Below, piece after piece: positions 40,379 to 49,539 of a stretch of 64,000 nt of DNA. A model generated the notes under the pieces. That model did no database searches. It worked only from the letters and a program-made list of their open reading frames with translations, and was not told the origin of the DNA. How positions within the stretch are numbered: the stretch's first letter is position 1; the number at the start of each line of letters is the position of its first letter. Source of the stretch: Dickeya lacustris (GTDB lineage: Bacteria > Pseudomonadota > Gammaproteobacteria > Enterobacterales > Enterobacteriaceae); the NCBI RefSeq assembly GCF_029635795.1, contig NZ_CP114280.1, positions 992,001 through 1,056,000 of the forward strand, in the 5' to 3' direction. The position numbers and the translations under genes were made by a program.

Positions 40379-40412
40379 AACACATCACCTCATGCTAATG
40401 AGGTGATGTGTT
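40379..40412. terminator. 15-pair hairpin between convergent genes
   Basis: AACACATCACCTCAT and ATGAGGTGATGTGTT pair perfectly around a 4-base loop, between the RND permease and efeB. No T-run follows on either strand, yet its place and symmetry suggest a two-way transcript end or barrier. A smaller GC-rich dyad (CCGGTTG/CAACCGG) precedes it near 40314. Confidence 0.55.
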
Positions 40413-40417
40413 ATGAG

Positions 40418-41740
40418 CTATTGTGGCTCGCCACCCAGCAACACGCTGGCGAGCCAGTCGTCAGGGTGTTTTACCCCCGGCAGCACAAAGAAGTAGCCAC
40501 CGCCAATCGGCTTGATGTACTCCTCCAGCGGCTCGCCGTTGAGCCGTTTTTGTACCGCGAGAAACCCCTTTTCCAGATCGGCCTGATAACAGACAAACAG
40601 CAGCCCCATATCCAGTTGACCGGCGTTTGTTACCCCCAGCGAATAGCTGTAGCCCCGGCGCAACATCAGATTGGCGCGGCTTTCCGGCGTGCGCGGGTTT
40701 GCCAGGCGAATATGGGCATCCAGCGGAATCACCTGGCCTTGCGGGTCTTGGCTGTAATCCGGCTCGTCATGCTCATTGACCATGCCCAGCGGCGCACCGC
40801 TGTGCTTGTCGCGGCCAAAAATCATCTGCTGCTCTTTAAGCGGCGTGCGATCCCAGAATTCAACATGAAAACGGATGATGCGCGCGGCCTGATAGCTGCC
40901 ACCCTGTGTCCATGACGGCTCGCCGGACTGCGGCCCGACCCAGAGGATTTCATCCATCAGCGCGTTATCCGCACTATTCGGATTGGCGGTGCCATCTTTA
41001 AAGCCCAGCAAATTAATCGGCGTTTCTTTGCCCTGACTGCGCGCCGCATGTGCCGAGATAAACCCTTCGCGCTTCCAGCGCACACTGAGCAAATCCGGCG
41101 TCTGCTTGATGATATCGCGCAACGCATGCAACACCGTTTCATGCGTGTTGGCGCAAATTTGCAACAGCAGATCGCCGTGGCACAGGCTGGCATCGAGCGA
41201 ATCATTGGGAAAGCGCGTCATGCGTTCAAGTTTACGCGGCTTTTGCGCCTGTAAACCAAAGCGTTCATCAAACAACGATGCGCCTACCGACACGGTAATC
41301 GTCAGGTTGTCTGGGTAGATATTGCTCCCCATGATGCCGGAATCCAGCGGCGGCAGGCGCGGGTCAACCGATTCCACCTTGCCGCCCGTGCTCAAAAAAG
41401 CGATGCGCCGCGTCAGCAGTTGAAACAACCGCGCCAAATCAGCCTTGTTGCCTGCCAGCACATCAAACGCCACCAGCATCATGGCAGCCTGCTGCGGCGT
41501 GGTGATCCCGGCCTGATGCGGCCCGTAAAATGGCTGCTTTTGCCAGCGTTCATCCACAGCGGCATCGGCGGAAGTCTGCCCGGTGGCGGCAGCCGGGCCC
41601 GCGCCCAGCGCCAGCGCGCCACCCATCATCCCCAGCCCCTGCAACAGGCGACGGCGCGAGGGTGACACCAGCTCGGCGTGCGCCGGGCACGCATTTAACC
41701 CTGTCGAGGGCCCATCCTGCGGGCCATGATAACGACTCAT
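40418..41740 (-). CDS. efeB: Deferrochelatase/peroxidase EfeB
   Basis: EfeB is a periplasmic dye-decolorising-type heme peroxidase of the EfeUOB ferrous iron uptake system. The 440-residue precursor has a twin-arginine signal peptide ([19 protein letters not shown]). DyP motifs include FKDGTANP, the distal-site GXXDG-type motif, and [12 protein letters not shown] near the C-terminus. E. coli EfeB is 423 residues. It follows efeO by 12 bases in the order U-O-B on the minus strand. Confidence 0.96.
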   Translation of the reverse strand: MSRYHGPQDGPSTGLNACPAHAELVSPSRRRLLQGLGMMGGALALGAGPAAATGQTSADAAVDERWQKQPFYGPHQAGITTPQQAAMMLVAFDVLAGNKADLARLFQLLTRRIAFLSTGGKVESVDPRLPPLDSGIMGSNIYPDNLTITVSVGASLFDERFGLQAQKPRKLERMTRFPNDSLDASLCHGDLLLQICANTHETVLHALRDIIKQTPDLLSVRWKREGFISAHAARSQGKETPINLLGFKDGTANPNSADNALMDEILWVGPQSGEPSWTQGGSYQAARIIRFHVEFWDRTPLKEQQMIFGRDKHSGAPLGMVNEHDEPDYSQDPQGQVIPLDAHIRLANPRTPESRANLMLRRGYSYSLGVTNAGQLDMGLLFVCYQADLEKGFLAVQKRLNGEPLEEYIKPIGGGYFFVLPGVKHPDDWLASVLLGGEPQ

Positions 41741-41752
41741 GATTCGCCTGCC

Positions 41753-42874
41753 TTAATCCAGACCCAACACACCGCGCAACTGCGCTAAATCTTCCGCAAG
41801 CGCCGTGATCGGGCCTTTTAGCGCCGTGCGATCGGCATCACTGAGCTTCTCATAAGAGGCAAAGCCCTCCGGCGTTTTATATTTCGCCAGCACCGTATCA
41901 ACGGTTTTAAAGTTAGCGTCGATTTTTGCCAGCAACGCCGGGTTAGCTTTGGTCAGTAGCGGACGTAACAGGTTGACGATTTTCTGTGCGCCCTCAACAT
42001 TGGCCTGAAAATCCCACAGATCGGTGCGGCTGTAGCGATCTTCCTCACCGCTGATTTTGGTGGCCGCCACCTCCTCAATCAAACCGGCGGCCCCGCCTAC
42101 CACTTTATTCGGCGGGAAGGTCAGGCTGGCAATACGCGTCTGCAACTCTTGCGTATCGGCATAGAGCTGGTCGGCATACTTCGCCATGTCCTTAACGCTG
42201 TTATCCGCAAACAGCGCCTTTTCCAGCCGATGGAACCCGGTGAATTTCGGGTCAGCCGCTTTTTGCTCGTAGTCATCCTCACGGGCATCAATGCTGCCGT
42301 CCAGATCGGAGAACAACTCGGCAATCGGCTCAATACGCTCATAGTGCTGGCGCGTCGGCGCATAGAGTTTACGCGCGTCATCCAGCTTGCCCGCTTTGAT
42401 GGCATCGGTGAAACGTTTGGTCTGCGCAACCAACCCGTCCACTTCTTTAGTGACATACACTTTGTATTCGGCAATCGGCCCGACCAGATCGAGGACATTG
42501 GTTTGTACTGGGGTATTTCCGGCCGCCGCCGTGACCACCAGCTTGCCTTTCGGGTTACTCAGCAACCCGCAGGTCATGTCATATTCGCCCTGCTCTAATG
42601 TGGCGGTCATTTTCTGGGTGAAACCGGGGGCGATATTTTCACGCTCCTCAACCACCATCACCCCTTTGAGGATTTCCCATTCCAGATTTTTCTGGCTGGC
42701 ATTCGTCACCACAAACTGCGTTTTTCCGGCAGGCACCGTCACTTGCATCGGCTCACACTGCTTATCGTTAACCGTCACTTTCACCTGCGGGATATCCGCA
42801 GCCAGTACGCCAAACGCAGGCAATGCCAGCAGTGCAACACTCAAAGCTGTGCGACGAAAATAGGGTGTAGACAT
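41753..42874 (-). CDS. efeO: Iron uptake periplasmic protein EfeO
   Basis: EfeO binds iron in the periplasm and delivers it to EfeU. The 373-residue precursor has a Sec signal peptide ([20 protein letters not shown]). An N-terminal cupredoxin-like domain (residues 27-120, [19 protein letters not shown]) is followed by the M75 imelysin-like helical domain with the HXXE-type motif (FHRLEKALF). E. coli EfeO is 375 residues. Confidence 0.96.
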   Translation of the reverse strand: MSTPYFRRTALSVALLALPAFGVLAADIPQVKVTVNDKQCEPMQVTVPAGKTQFVVTNASQKNLEWEILKGVMVVEERENIAPGFTQKMTATLEQGEYDMTCGLLSNPKGKLVVTAAAGNTPVQTNVLDLVGPIAEYKVYVTKEVDGLVAQTKRFTDAIKAGKLDDARKLYAPTRQHYERIEPIAELFSDLDGSIDAREDDYEQKAADPKFTGFHRLEKALFADNSVKDMAKYADQLYADTQELQTRIASLTFPPNKVVGGAAGLIEEVAATKISGEEDRYSRTDLWDFQANVEGAQKIVNLLRPLLTKANPALLAKIDANFKTVDTVLAKYKTPEGFASYEKLSDADRTALKGPITALAEDLAQLRGVLGLD

Positions 42875-42992
42875 AGAGCCATCCTTTATTAATTGACTGA
42901 TTAATAGCAGTAATTTTATTCATACCCGTATCATGGGCGCTGGATGACGACGCGTGGCAGGCCCAGCGCCTCATCATGATTGACAATAGTGA

Positions 42993-43838
42993 TTAGCGCT
43001 GACGCGACTGCGGCACCGTCGCCGCACGTTGCACCGGGCGCGCAGGTAAAAAGAAGTACAGCAACGCCGGGATCAGGTAGAGCCAGTACACGGCCACTTC
43101 ACTGACTGTCGGCGCTTCCTGATAGCCAAACATGCCCTCAAGCATCGTACCGGCCAGGCTGTGAGTGGATAAAACCGCACTCAAATCAAACGCCACCTGT
43201 TGAAATTCGTTCCACAATCCGGCCTCGTGAAACGCCCGAATGGCTCCTGCGGCAAGCCCGGCGGCGACAAACAAAATAAACAGGCTGCTCCATTTAAAGA
43301 AACGCGCCAGTTGCAGCTTCACGCCGCCCCAGTAAATCAGCGCGCCCACCACCACCGCGCAAACTAGCCCCAGCACCGCACCAATGGGCGCGGCGATGCC
43401 GACATCCTGCTCAAACGCCGCCAGCAGAAAAAACACCGACTCCAGCCCTTCGCGCGCCACGGCAAAAAACACCATCGCCACCAGCGCCCACCCCTGGCGC
43501 TTACCGGCATTGAGCGCGTTATCGACCGCACACTCCAGATGCAGGCGCACCGAGCGTGATACTTTTCGCATCCAGAACACCATCCAGGTCAGAATGACGA
43601 CGGCGACCACCGCCACCACGCCCTCAAACAGCTCTTGCTGTTTTTGCGGAAATTCGCCGGTGGTGGCATTGATCACCACGCCCAACCCCAGGCAGAGCGC
43701 CAGCGCCAGCCCAACGCCCGCCCACACAGCGCCCATCCAGTGTTCACGCTGGGTACGTTTGAGGTAACTGGCTATCAGGCTGACAATCAGCGCGGCTTCA
43801 AGCCCTTCGCGGAACATAATGAGTAACGGAACAAACAT
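42993..43838 (-). CDS. efeU: Ferrous iron permease EfeU
   Basis: EfeU is the inner-membrane iron permease (FTR1 family) with seven helices. Both REXXE iron-binding motifs are present: FREGLEAALIV near residue 10 and AREGLESVFFL near residue 140. The 281-residue product from ATG 43838 (MFVPLLIMFREGLEA) matches the family start; the frame continues upstream to 43874 but that part is not conserved. First gene of efeUOB. A Fur-like site lies upstream. There is no sign of the frameshift known from laboratory E. coli K-12 efeU. Confidence 0.95.
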   Translation of the reverse strand: MFVPLLIMFREGLEAALIVSLIASYLKRTQREHWMGAVWAGVGLALALCLGLGVVINATTGEFPQKQQELFEGVVAVVAVVILTWMVFWMRKVSRSVRLHLECAVDNALNAGKRQGWALVAMVFFAVAREGLESVFFLLAAFEQDVGIAAPIGAVLGLVCAVVVGALIYWGGVKLQLARFFKWSSLFILFVAAGLAAGAIRAFHEAGLWNEFQQVAFDLSAVLSTHSLAGTMLEGMFGYQEAPTVSEVAVYWLYLIPALLYFFLPARPVQRAATVPQSRQR

Positions 43839-43929
43839 GGCTGACAACTCCTTCACCGTTATCGCATGCAGCAAGCGGCGACATTGCGGACTCGACGGTC
43901 ATTATCATATCGCTAACACGAACATGACA

Positions 43930-43948
43930 AAGAATGATAATGGTTCGT
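43930..43948 (-). promoter_or_regulatory. Possible Fur box ahead of efeU
   Basis: The 19 bases centred on GAATGATAATGGTT match about 12 of 19 positions of the Fur consensus. A further ATTATCAT half-site lies at 43901-43908. It is about 92 bases before the efeU start. Confidence 0.45.
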
Positions 43949-44073
43949 ATTAATAGACAAACGTAAGGTTTGGTAAAGCGATTTTTTCTAATTAAATATG
44001 TCCACCCGGCCCGGGTGCGCTACGGCAATGGACGGGGTTGCAAGACAACATCATGATGAATAAGCAGAAAGGT

Positions 44074-45642
44074 TCACAAGCGCACGCAGTTATCACGCCC
44101 TTTTTTCTTTGCCAAATACAATGCCTGATCGGCCCCCTCCTTCAGACGTTGCTGACTACAGGGATTGGCGCTGGAGTAGGCATAAACGCCAACGCTCACT
44201 GTCACAACTTGATGGGCAAGCAATGACGCCTGATGCGCAATGGCACGCGCTCGTATCTGCTCAACCACCTGAATACCAAGCGCCTCGCCCTGCTCACCGG
44301 ATAACCCTGGCAGAATAATAGCGAACTCCTCACCGCCATAACGGGCAACCAGCGCGTGGTCGGGCAGCGGCATCTCTGCGAGTACCGCCCCGATTTGCAT
44401 CAGACAATGATCGCCCTGCACATGGCCATAGGTGTCGTTGTAACGTTTGAAAAAATCCACATCCAGCATGATAAGCGTCATCGGCAAGTCTTCCTGCTGG
44501 GCGTTGAGCAACGCCTGCGTCAGATAACGATCAAAACGACGCCGGTTGGCCAGTTTGGTCAGGGGGTCAAGCAGCGCCAGCTGTTGCAGCGCTTTATTTT
44601 TATCCGTCATCTCCTGATGCAACCGGCTAATATCATCGCTGGCTCGCACCGTTTGCCGCACCTGTCGCAGCACAATACTGCCGGGAAAGCCAATCGCAAA
44701 CAGCACTAAAATATTGAGCAGGATGGCAGGCATATTATCCGCAAGCCAGCGCTGCTGTATCGCCGCCTTATCCAGACTTGCGGCAACAATTAACGGATAA
44801 CGCTGTAGCTTTACATAAGCAAGAATACGTACCCGACCATCCAGCGTGGTGCGCCAGGTTCCACTACCACTGCCGTGCTCAAGGCGTGATTTTTCAAATA
44901 ATCCGCCGCTGGAAAAATCACTATTAATATATTGGTCTAAATGTGGGTAAAGATAAATTGCATGACCATCCGTATTCATGAGCGATAAGACGCCGTTATA
45001 ATCCAGATTGAAGTAACTGTAGAAATTACCAAAGTAATTATGATCGACAGAGGCGAGAAAAACGCCCTTGAATTCACCGTTAGGGCCATTGACCCGTTTA
45101 GCCACCGGAATAACGCGTTTATGGGAAATATTACTGACAGCGACTTTAGCGATATATAATGATGGGGTGTCATTTTGCTTTAAAAAAGAGAAATACTCCC
45201 GCCGGGATGCATTATAAATATATAGCGGCCCATTACTGGTAGAGGCGATAAGGTTGCCTTTCTCATCAAATAAATATAGTCCAACCAATTGCGGCAACAC
45301 GGCCCGGTGGCTATCTAACACACTTTTTACGCGGGTTGAGTCCAGCATTCCGATGTGAGACAGGCCCTTTAACATCCCATCCATCGCCACCTCAATCGGG
45401 GCAAACGTGTCTTGGGCCTGACGAGACATCGCTACCGATAAGTTGATGGCGTTTTTTTCCGCATCATCCAACGCCCGCTGGTAGGAGCCCCAAAACGTCC
45501 AGATACTGCTGACGACAAAAATAAGGCTGCACACTATCAAAAACACCATCATAGTCAGGCCCGGCGATGCCTGTAGCAACGCCAGACGAAACACACGCAG
45601 AGAACGACACAGACGCAAGAAAAAATGACGATAAATTGGCAT
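44074..45642 (-). CDS. Diguanylate cyclase with membrane sensor domain
   Basis: This protein makes cyclic di-GMP from two GTP. The 522-residue product has TM1 (LTMMVFLIVCSLIFVVSSIWTFW) and a periplasmic dCache-like sensor (about 60-310, LVGLYLFDEKGNLIAST). TM2 (PAILLNILVLFAIGFPGS) and a C-terminal GGDEF domain follow, with the intact active site ARYGGEEFAIILPG. The inhibitory RXXD site before the active site is absent (LPDH in its place), so product feedback is probably lost. The start is uncertain: ATG 45642 fits TM1 best, while the frame is open to a TTG at 45726. Confidence 0.9.
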   Translation of the reverse strand: MPIYRHFFLRLCRSLRVFRLALLQASPGLTMMVFLIVCSLIFVVSSIWTFWGSYQRALDDAEKNAINLSVAMSRQAQDTFAPIEVAMDGMLKGLSHIGMLDSTRVKSVLDSHRAVLPQLVGLYLFDEKGNLIASTSNGPLYIYNASRREYFSFLKQNDTPSLYIAKVAVSNISHKRVIPVAKRVNGPNGEFKGVFLASVDHNYFGNFYSYFNLDYNGVLSLMNTDGHAIYLYPHLDQYINSDFSSGGLFEKSRLEHGSGSGTWRTTLDGRVRILAYVKLQRYPLIVAASLDKAAIQQRWLADNMPAILLNILVLFAIGFPGSIVLRQVRQTVRASDDISRLHQEMTDKNKALQQLALLDPLTKLANRRRFDRYLTQALLNAQQEDLPMTLIMLDVDFFKRYNDTYGHVQGDHCLMQIGAVLAEMPLPDHALVARYGGEEFAIILPGLSGEQGEALGIQVVEQIRARAIAHQASLLAHQVVTVSVGVYAYSSANPCSQQRLKEGADQALYLAKKKGRDNCVRL

Positions 45643-46117
45643 GCAAACCCACAATAAAAGACCGGTGACAACCCCGTGCCCCGCGTGCCAGCCTGCATCA
45701 GAACGCACAAAAAATGGCCCCAGCAATGCCAGAGAACAGACAGGAAACAGGCAAAAAACAGGGAATAGTGGCTTGCCCTGGCAGCGGCGCGGCTCGCTGC
45801 ATCATCAGGCATCACCTACACGTCAGTCACTATAACCGCCATGGCCGGTTTCAGCGTGTTTAGAAGGAATACTCTCAGCAAATGTGTGATGAGCAACGCA
45901 CATTCCACTTTCTTCACCGCCATCATACCGTGAAGCCGTCAGCAGGGCCGATTGATGCACGCCCTATATTGGCGCATGTATTTGGCAATCACCGCGTGAC
46001 ATGGCGATGTTCTGCCCCATCACCACTCATGAATTTAACCCGCTAAATACATTCTCTCGCATTCAATTAACAACAGGCCGTAATATACAAGAAATACATT
46101 CCGAATTATTTTACAGA

Positions 46118-46152
46118 GCACCAAAATAGCGCGCAGCGCACCAAAATAGTTA
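46118..46152 (+). promoter_or_regulatory. Two NtrC-like boxes 20 bases apart
   Basis: GCACCAAAATAG occurs at 46118 and again at 46138, exactly two helical turns apart. Read as 15-base sites, the first fits the NtrC pattern GCAC-N7-GTGC at 7 of 8 fixed positions and the second at 6 of 8. No sigma54 promoter was found downstream. Confidence 0.4.
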
Positions 46153-46309
46153 ATTTAAAAAATAAAAAAACCGCTCTTTTTATAAAAAACCACCAGAGAT
46201 AAAAACAGCAAAAATAAATGAAATAAAAAACCTTAAATACAATAAATATAAGTTAATAAATGAAAATACATACTAATAGATAGCATAAAACACTAAATAA
46301 ATAGGGTTA

Positions 46310-46341
46310 TTGACAATATAAAACCGATTGGTAATATCGGT
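46310..46341 (+). promoter_or_regulatory. Sigma70 promoter with overlapping dyad, dgcN
   Basis: A consensus -35 TTGACA (46310) and -10 TAATAT (46332) are 16 bases apart. The dyad ACCGAT-N7-ATCGGT (46323-46341) covers the -10 box, as expected for a repressor operator. Confidence 0.55.
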
Positions 46342-46480
46342 CATCAACGCATATCAGATAAACAGAATGAGAAAAGCAGCAAGCAAGATAATGTATCTTC
46401 CCAGCGAAGAATTCATTTATTTATTTGACCAAAAATGCAATAGCACGCTCAGAGTATTAACCACGTTTATAATTATTGAT

Positions 46481-46506
46481 CATAGTTATGGAGCATAGTT
46501 ATGGAG
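46481..46506 (+). repeat. 13-base tandem duplication over the dgcN start
   Basis: CATAGTTATGGAG is repeated twice without a gap. Each copy has a GGAG ribosome site serving one of two in-frame ATGs (46501 and 46513). Confidence 0.8.
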
Positions 46507-46512
46507 CCCGCC

Positions 46513-47505
46513 ATGGATATTAAGAAGCCTTATTTGCTGTTTCTCGGTGATGCACACGACCAATTAGCCGCCAAGGTGGCGATGGGTATTCAACAATGGC
46601 ACCCGGAATATTGTGTAGGGCAATATCGGATGGCGGGATGCCAGGCCGACTGCGGCCTGCCGAATATGGATATTCACGCGGCAGCGGCTGGCGGAGCGCG
46701 CACGCTGGTCATCGGGGTGGCGAACCGTGGCGGTATTATTTCTGAGGCCTGGATAGCGGTATTACGCCAGGCGCTGGAGTGCGGGATGGATTTAGCCGCC
46801 GGTTTGCACAACAAACTGGCCGATGTGCCGGAAATTCAGTCGCTGGCAGCGCAGCTTGGCCGCTCGCTGTTTGATGTGCGTCATCCGACACAGGCGTTCC
46901 CGGTTGCCAGCGGACGTAAACGCAGCGGCAAACGTCTGCTGCCGGTCGGTACCGATTGCTCCTGCGGTAAAATGTATACCGCGTTGGCAATTGAAAAAGC
47001 TCTGTTGGCGCGAGGTCACAGCGCGACATTTCGCGCCACCGGACAGACGGGCGTTCTGATTTCCGGCGCGGGCGTCAGTATTGATGCCGTGGTTTCTGAT
47101 TTTATTGCTGGCGCAGTTGAAGCCCTCTCCCCGGACAATGACGCAGCGCACTGGGATGTGATAGAGGGTCAGGGCTCGCTGTTTCACCCCTCCTATGCCG
47201 GCGTGACCACCGGTATTATTCACGGCGCACAGCCCGATGCGCTTGTGCTGTGCCACGAGCCCACTCGCACCCATATGCGCGGTGTTGACTATCCGCTGCC
47301 CGACCTGCGGGCCTGCCTTGACCTGAACCTGACGATGGCGCGCCTGACCAATCCTCATGCCCGCTTTGTCGGTGTGTCGATTAACAGCGCACAGATGCCG
47401 GAAGAACAGGCGCTGGCGTACATGACCGAACTGGAAAAACAGCTCGGGCTGCCGGTGGTTGACCCGCTTCGCCAGGGCGTTGAGCGCATTATTGACCAAC
47501 TCTAA
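46513..47505 (+). CDS. dgcN: D-glutamate N-acetyltransferase DgcN (DUF1611)
   Basis: This 330-residue cytoplasmic protein is of the DUF1611/DgcN family. In the described D-glutamate pathway DgcN acetylates D-glutamate and DgcA racemises the product. The N-terminal domain starts KKPYLLFLGDAHDQLAAK. The C-terminal P-loop-like domain has GTDCSCGKMYTALAIEKAL and VIEGQGSLFHPSYAGVT. ATG 46513 matches the family start; ATG 46501 adds four residues. First gene of a three-gene unit with dgcA 11 bases downstream. Function is taken from family knowledge, not from the sequence alone. Confidence 0.88.
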   Translation: MDIKKPYLLFLGDAHDQLAAKVAMGIQQWHPEYCVGQYRMAGCQADCGLPNMDIHAAAAGGARTLVIGVANRGGIISEAWIAVLRQALECGMDLAAGLHNKLADVPEIQSLAAQLGRSLFDVRHPTQAFPVASGRKRSGKRLLPVGTDCSCGKMYTALAIEKALLARGHSATFRATGQTGVLISGAGVSIDAVVSDFIAGAVEALSPDNDAAHWDVIEGQGSLFHPSYAGVTTGIIHGAQPDALVLCHEPTRTHMRGVDYPLPDLRACLDLNLTMARLTNPHARFVGVSINSAQMPEEQALAYMTELEKQLGLPVVDPLRQGVERIIDQL

Positions 47506-47516
47506 CGGGCACCATC

Positions 47517-48527
47517 ATGGCTGAACTGTTCGTGACTCATGAGCGCTGGGCGCTCAAAGAAACCTTTCGCGTCTCACGCGGCAGCAAGACCCACGCTGAT
47601 GTCATCAAGGTGACGATACGCGACGGGCATTATGAAGGGCATGGCGAAAGCGTCCCTTACGCTCGTTACGGTGAAAGTATTGACGGCGTTGCAGCACAGC
47701 TCTGGGCACAGCACGCGGCGGTACGCGAAGGCCTTGATTGCCAGGCATTGCAACACTGCCTGCCTGCGGGCGCGGCGCGTAACGCACTGGATTGCGCGCT
47801 GTGGGATTTGGCCTGTCAGCAGCGCAGCACACCGGTATGGCAACTGGCTGGCCTGCCTCGCCCCAGGCCGCTGATGAGCGCGTTCACCCTCTCGCTGGAT
47901 AGCCCTGAAAAGATGGCCGAGGCCGCCCGACGCCATGCTCATCGCCCATTGCTAAAGCTCAAACTGGCCGATGCCAGTGACATTGAACGCGTGGCAGCCG
48001 TGCGTGAACGCGCGCCGACGGCCAAACTGATTGTCGATGCCAACGAGGGGTGGACGCCGGATTTATACCTAAAACTGGTGCCGGAACTGCTGCGCCTTGG
48101 CGTCAGCCTGATTGAACAACCGCTGCCCGCCAGTGACGATGCTGCGCTGGCGGAATTACCCCATCCGATTGCGTTATGCGCTGATGAATCCTGCCATGAC
48201 CGCCAATCGCTGCCCGGCCTGTCATCGCGTTACGAACATATCAACATCAAGCTGGATAAAACCGGCGGGTTGACCGAGGCGCTGCTGCTGCGTCAGGCGG
48301 CACAGGCTCAGGGGTTTGGCATCATGGTGGGCTGCATGGTCAGTACATCGCTATCGATGGCACCAGCGACACTGGTCGCGCAAGGCGTGCAAACCGTCGA
48401 TCTCGACGGCCCGCTACTGCTTGCCGATGACCGCGTCGGCGGCCTTGTCTGGCGAGACAGTCAATTGTATTTACCTGAAGAGGGTTTATGGGGTCAGCCC
48501 CGTCCTTGTTTAACCGGAGTCGCCTAA
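47517..48527 (+). CDS. dgcA: N-acetyl-D-glutamate racemase DgcA (enolase superfamily)
   Basis: This is a 336-residue member of the muconate-lactonising/dipeptide-epimerase branch of the enolase superfamily. The general-base KXK is in PLLKLKLAD. Metal ligands are Asp in IVDANEGW, Glu in LIEQPLP and Asp in CADESCH. The second base Lys is in NIKLDKTGG. Dipeptide epimerase (L-Ala-D/L-Glu) is the older name for the group; the neighbour dgcN favours the D-glutamate role. The stop overlaps the start of dat by one base (TAATG). Confidence 0.88.
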   Translation: MAELFVTHERWALKETFRVSRGSKTHADVIKVTIRDGHYEGHGESVPYARYGESIDGVAAQLWAQHAAVREGLDCQALQHCLPAGAARNALDCALWDLACQQRSTPVWQLAGLPRPRPLMSAFTLSLDSPEKMAEAARRHAHRPLLKLKLADASDIERVAAVRERAPTAKLIVDANEGWTPDLYLKLVPELLRLGVSLIEQPLPASDDAALAELPHPIALCADESCHDRQSLPGLSSRYEHINIKLDKTGGLTEALLLRQAAQAQGFGIMVGCMVSTSLSMAPATLVAQGVQTVDLDGPLLLADDRVGGLVWRDSQLYLPEEGLWGQPRPCLTGVA

Positions 48528-49388
48528 TGTCACGTATTGTTTATGTTAATGGTTGCTACATGCCCGAAGCGCAGGCCTCGGTTTCGGTGTTCGATCGCGG
48601 TTTTCTGTTTGCCGATGCGGTGTATGAAGTGACAGCGGTCATCAACGGCAGGCTGGCTGAATTTGACGGCCACATGGCGCGGCTCGCCCGCTCATGCACC
48701 GAGCTGAATTTACCGCTGCCTGTCAGTACGGCGGAGCTGCGTGCCATTCATCTGGCGTTGATTGAAAAAAACCAGCTTGAGGAAGGCGGCATTTATTTGC
48801 AACTCAGCCGGGGCAACACGGGGGACAGGGACTTCGCGCTGCCGACCAACGCCACCCCCACGCTGGTGCTCTTTACCCAGGCTCGCTCGCTTATCGACCA
48901 TCCGCATGCCCGTCACGGTATTCGCGCTATTACCTGCCCGGACTTGCGCTGGCATCGGCGCGATATCAAAACGGTCAGCCTGCTGATGGCTTGTATGGCA
49001 AAAGCCTGGGCGCATGAAAAAAATGCCGATGACGCCTGGCTGGTTGAGGATGGTTATGTGACCGAAGGCAGTTCCAGCAACTGCTATATCGTTGATGCCA
49101 TATGACCATGTCATCACCCGCCCGCTGAGTCACGACATTTTGCATGGCATTACCCGCCGCGCGCTGCTGCAACTGGCAGCCGATCATCATCTGACGGTAG
49201 AAGAGCGCCCCTTCACGCCACAAGAAGCGTATTGCGCCAAAGAAGCCTTTATCAGCTCGGCGACCACGTTTGTCTGGCCGGTGATAGCCATTGATGGCAA
49301 AGCGATTGGTAACGGAGAACCCGGGCCGGTTGCGCGCAAACTGCGCGAGATCTACCTTGAGATGATTCGCCAGCAAACCCGCGCCTGA
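48527..49388 (+). pseudogene. dat: D-amino-acid transaminase, frameshifted
   Basis: This is a PLP-dependent class IV aminotransferase that exchanges amino groups between D-alanine and D-glutamate-type substrates. Frame 1 runs from ATG 48527 (MSRIVYVNGCYMPEAQASVSVFDRGF) to a TGA at 49103, with the catalytic Lys in RRDIKTVSLL. The C-terminal third continues in another frame from DHVITRPLSHDILHGITRRALL to 49388 (end RQQTRA). Deleting one base near 49100 (GCCATATGAC to GCCTATGAC) rejoins them as VDAYDHVITRPLS, the expected pattern. As written, the product lacks the end of the fold and should be inactive, or the base is a sequencing error. A GGAG ribosome site precedes the start. Confidence 0.88.
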
Positions 49389-49412
49389 TAAGCAAAACCT
49401 GTGATAAACAAG

Positions 49413-49442
49413 GCTTGCGGTATCACGGTGTATACCGCAAGC
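49413..49442 (+). terminator. Hairpin after dgcN-dgcA-dat
   Basis: GCTTGCGGTAT pairs perfectly with ATACCGCAAGC around an 8-base loop, 24 bases after the dat stop. There is no T-run, so termination strength is uncertain. Confidence 0.55.
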
Positions 49443-49539
49443 GGCCATGTCTCAAGGTGCTCTTAACGCAGAACCTTCGCCAGACGCCGTGCCTGATGAC
49501 ACAGCCGTCCGGCGTCAATCGTACTCACATGGGGTTACG

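Larger units (their letters stand above)
45643..46500. other. Long AT-rich intergenic region before dgcN
   Basis: About 860 bases between divergent genes, very AT-rich from 46080 on. It holds the paired NtrC-like boxes, a sigma70 promoter, a dyad and a short tandem repeat listed separately. No gene was seen. Confidence 0.6.

Noticed and set aside
46153..46500. Sigma54 promoter expected after the NtrC-like boxes
   Set aside because: No GG-N10-GC with the conserved context was found.
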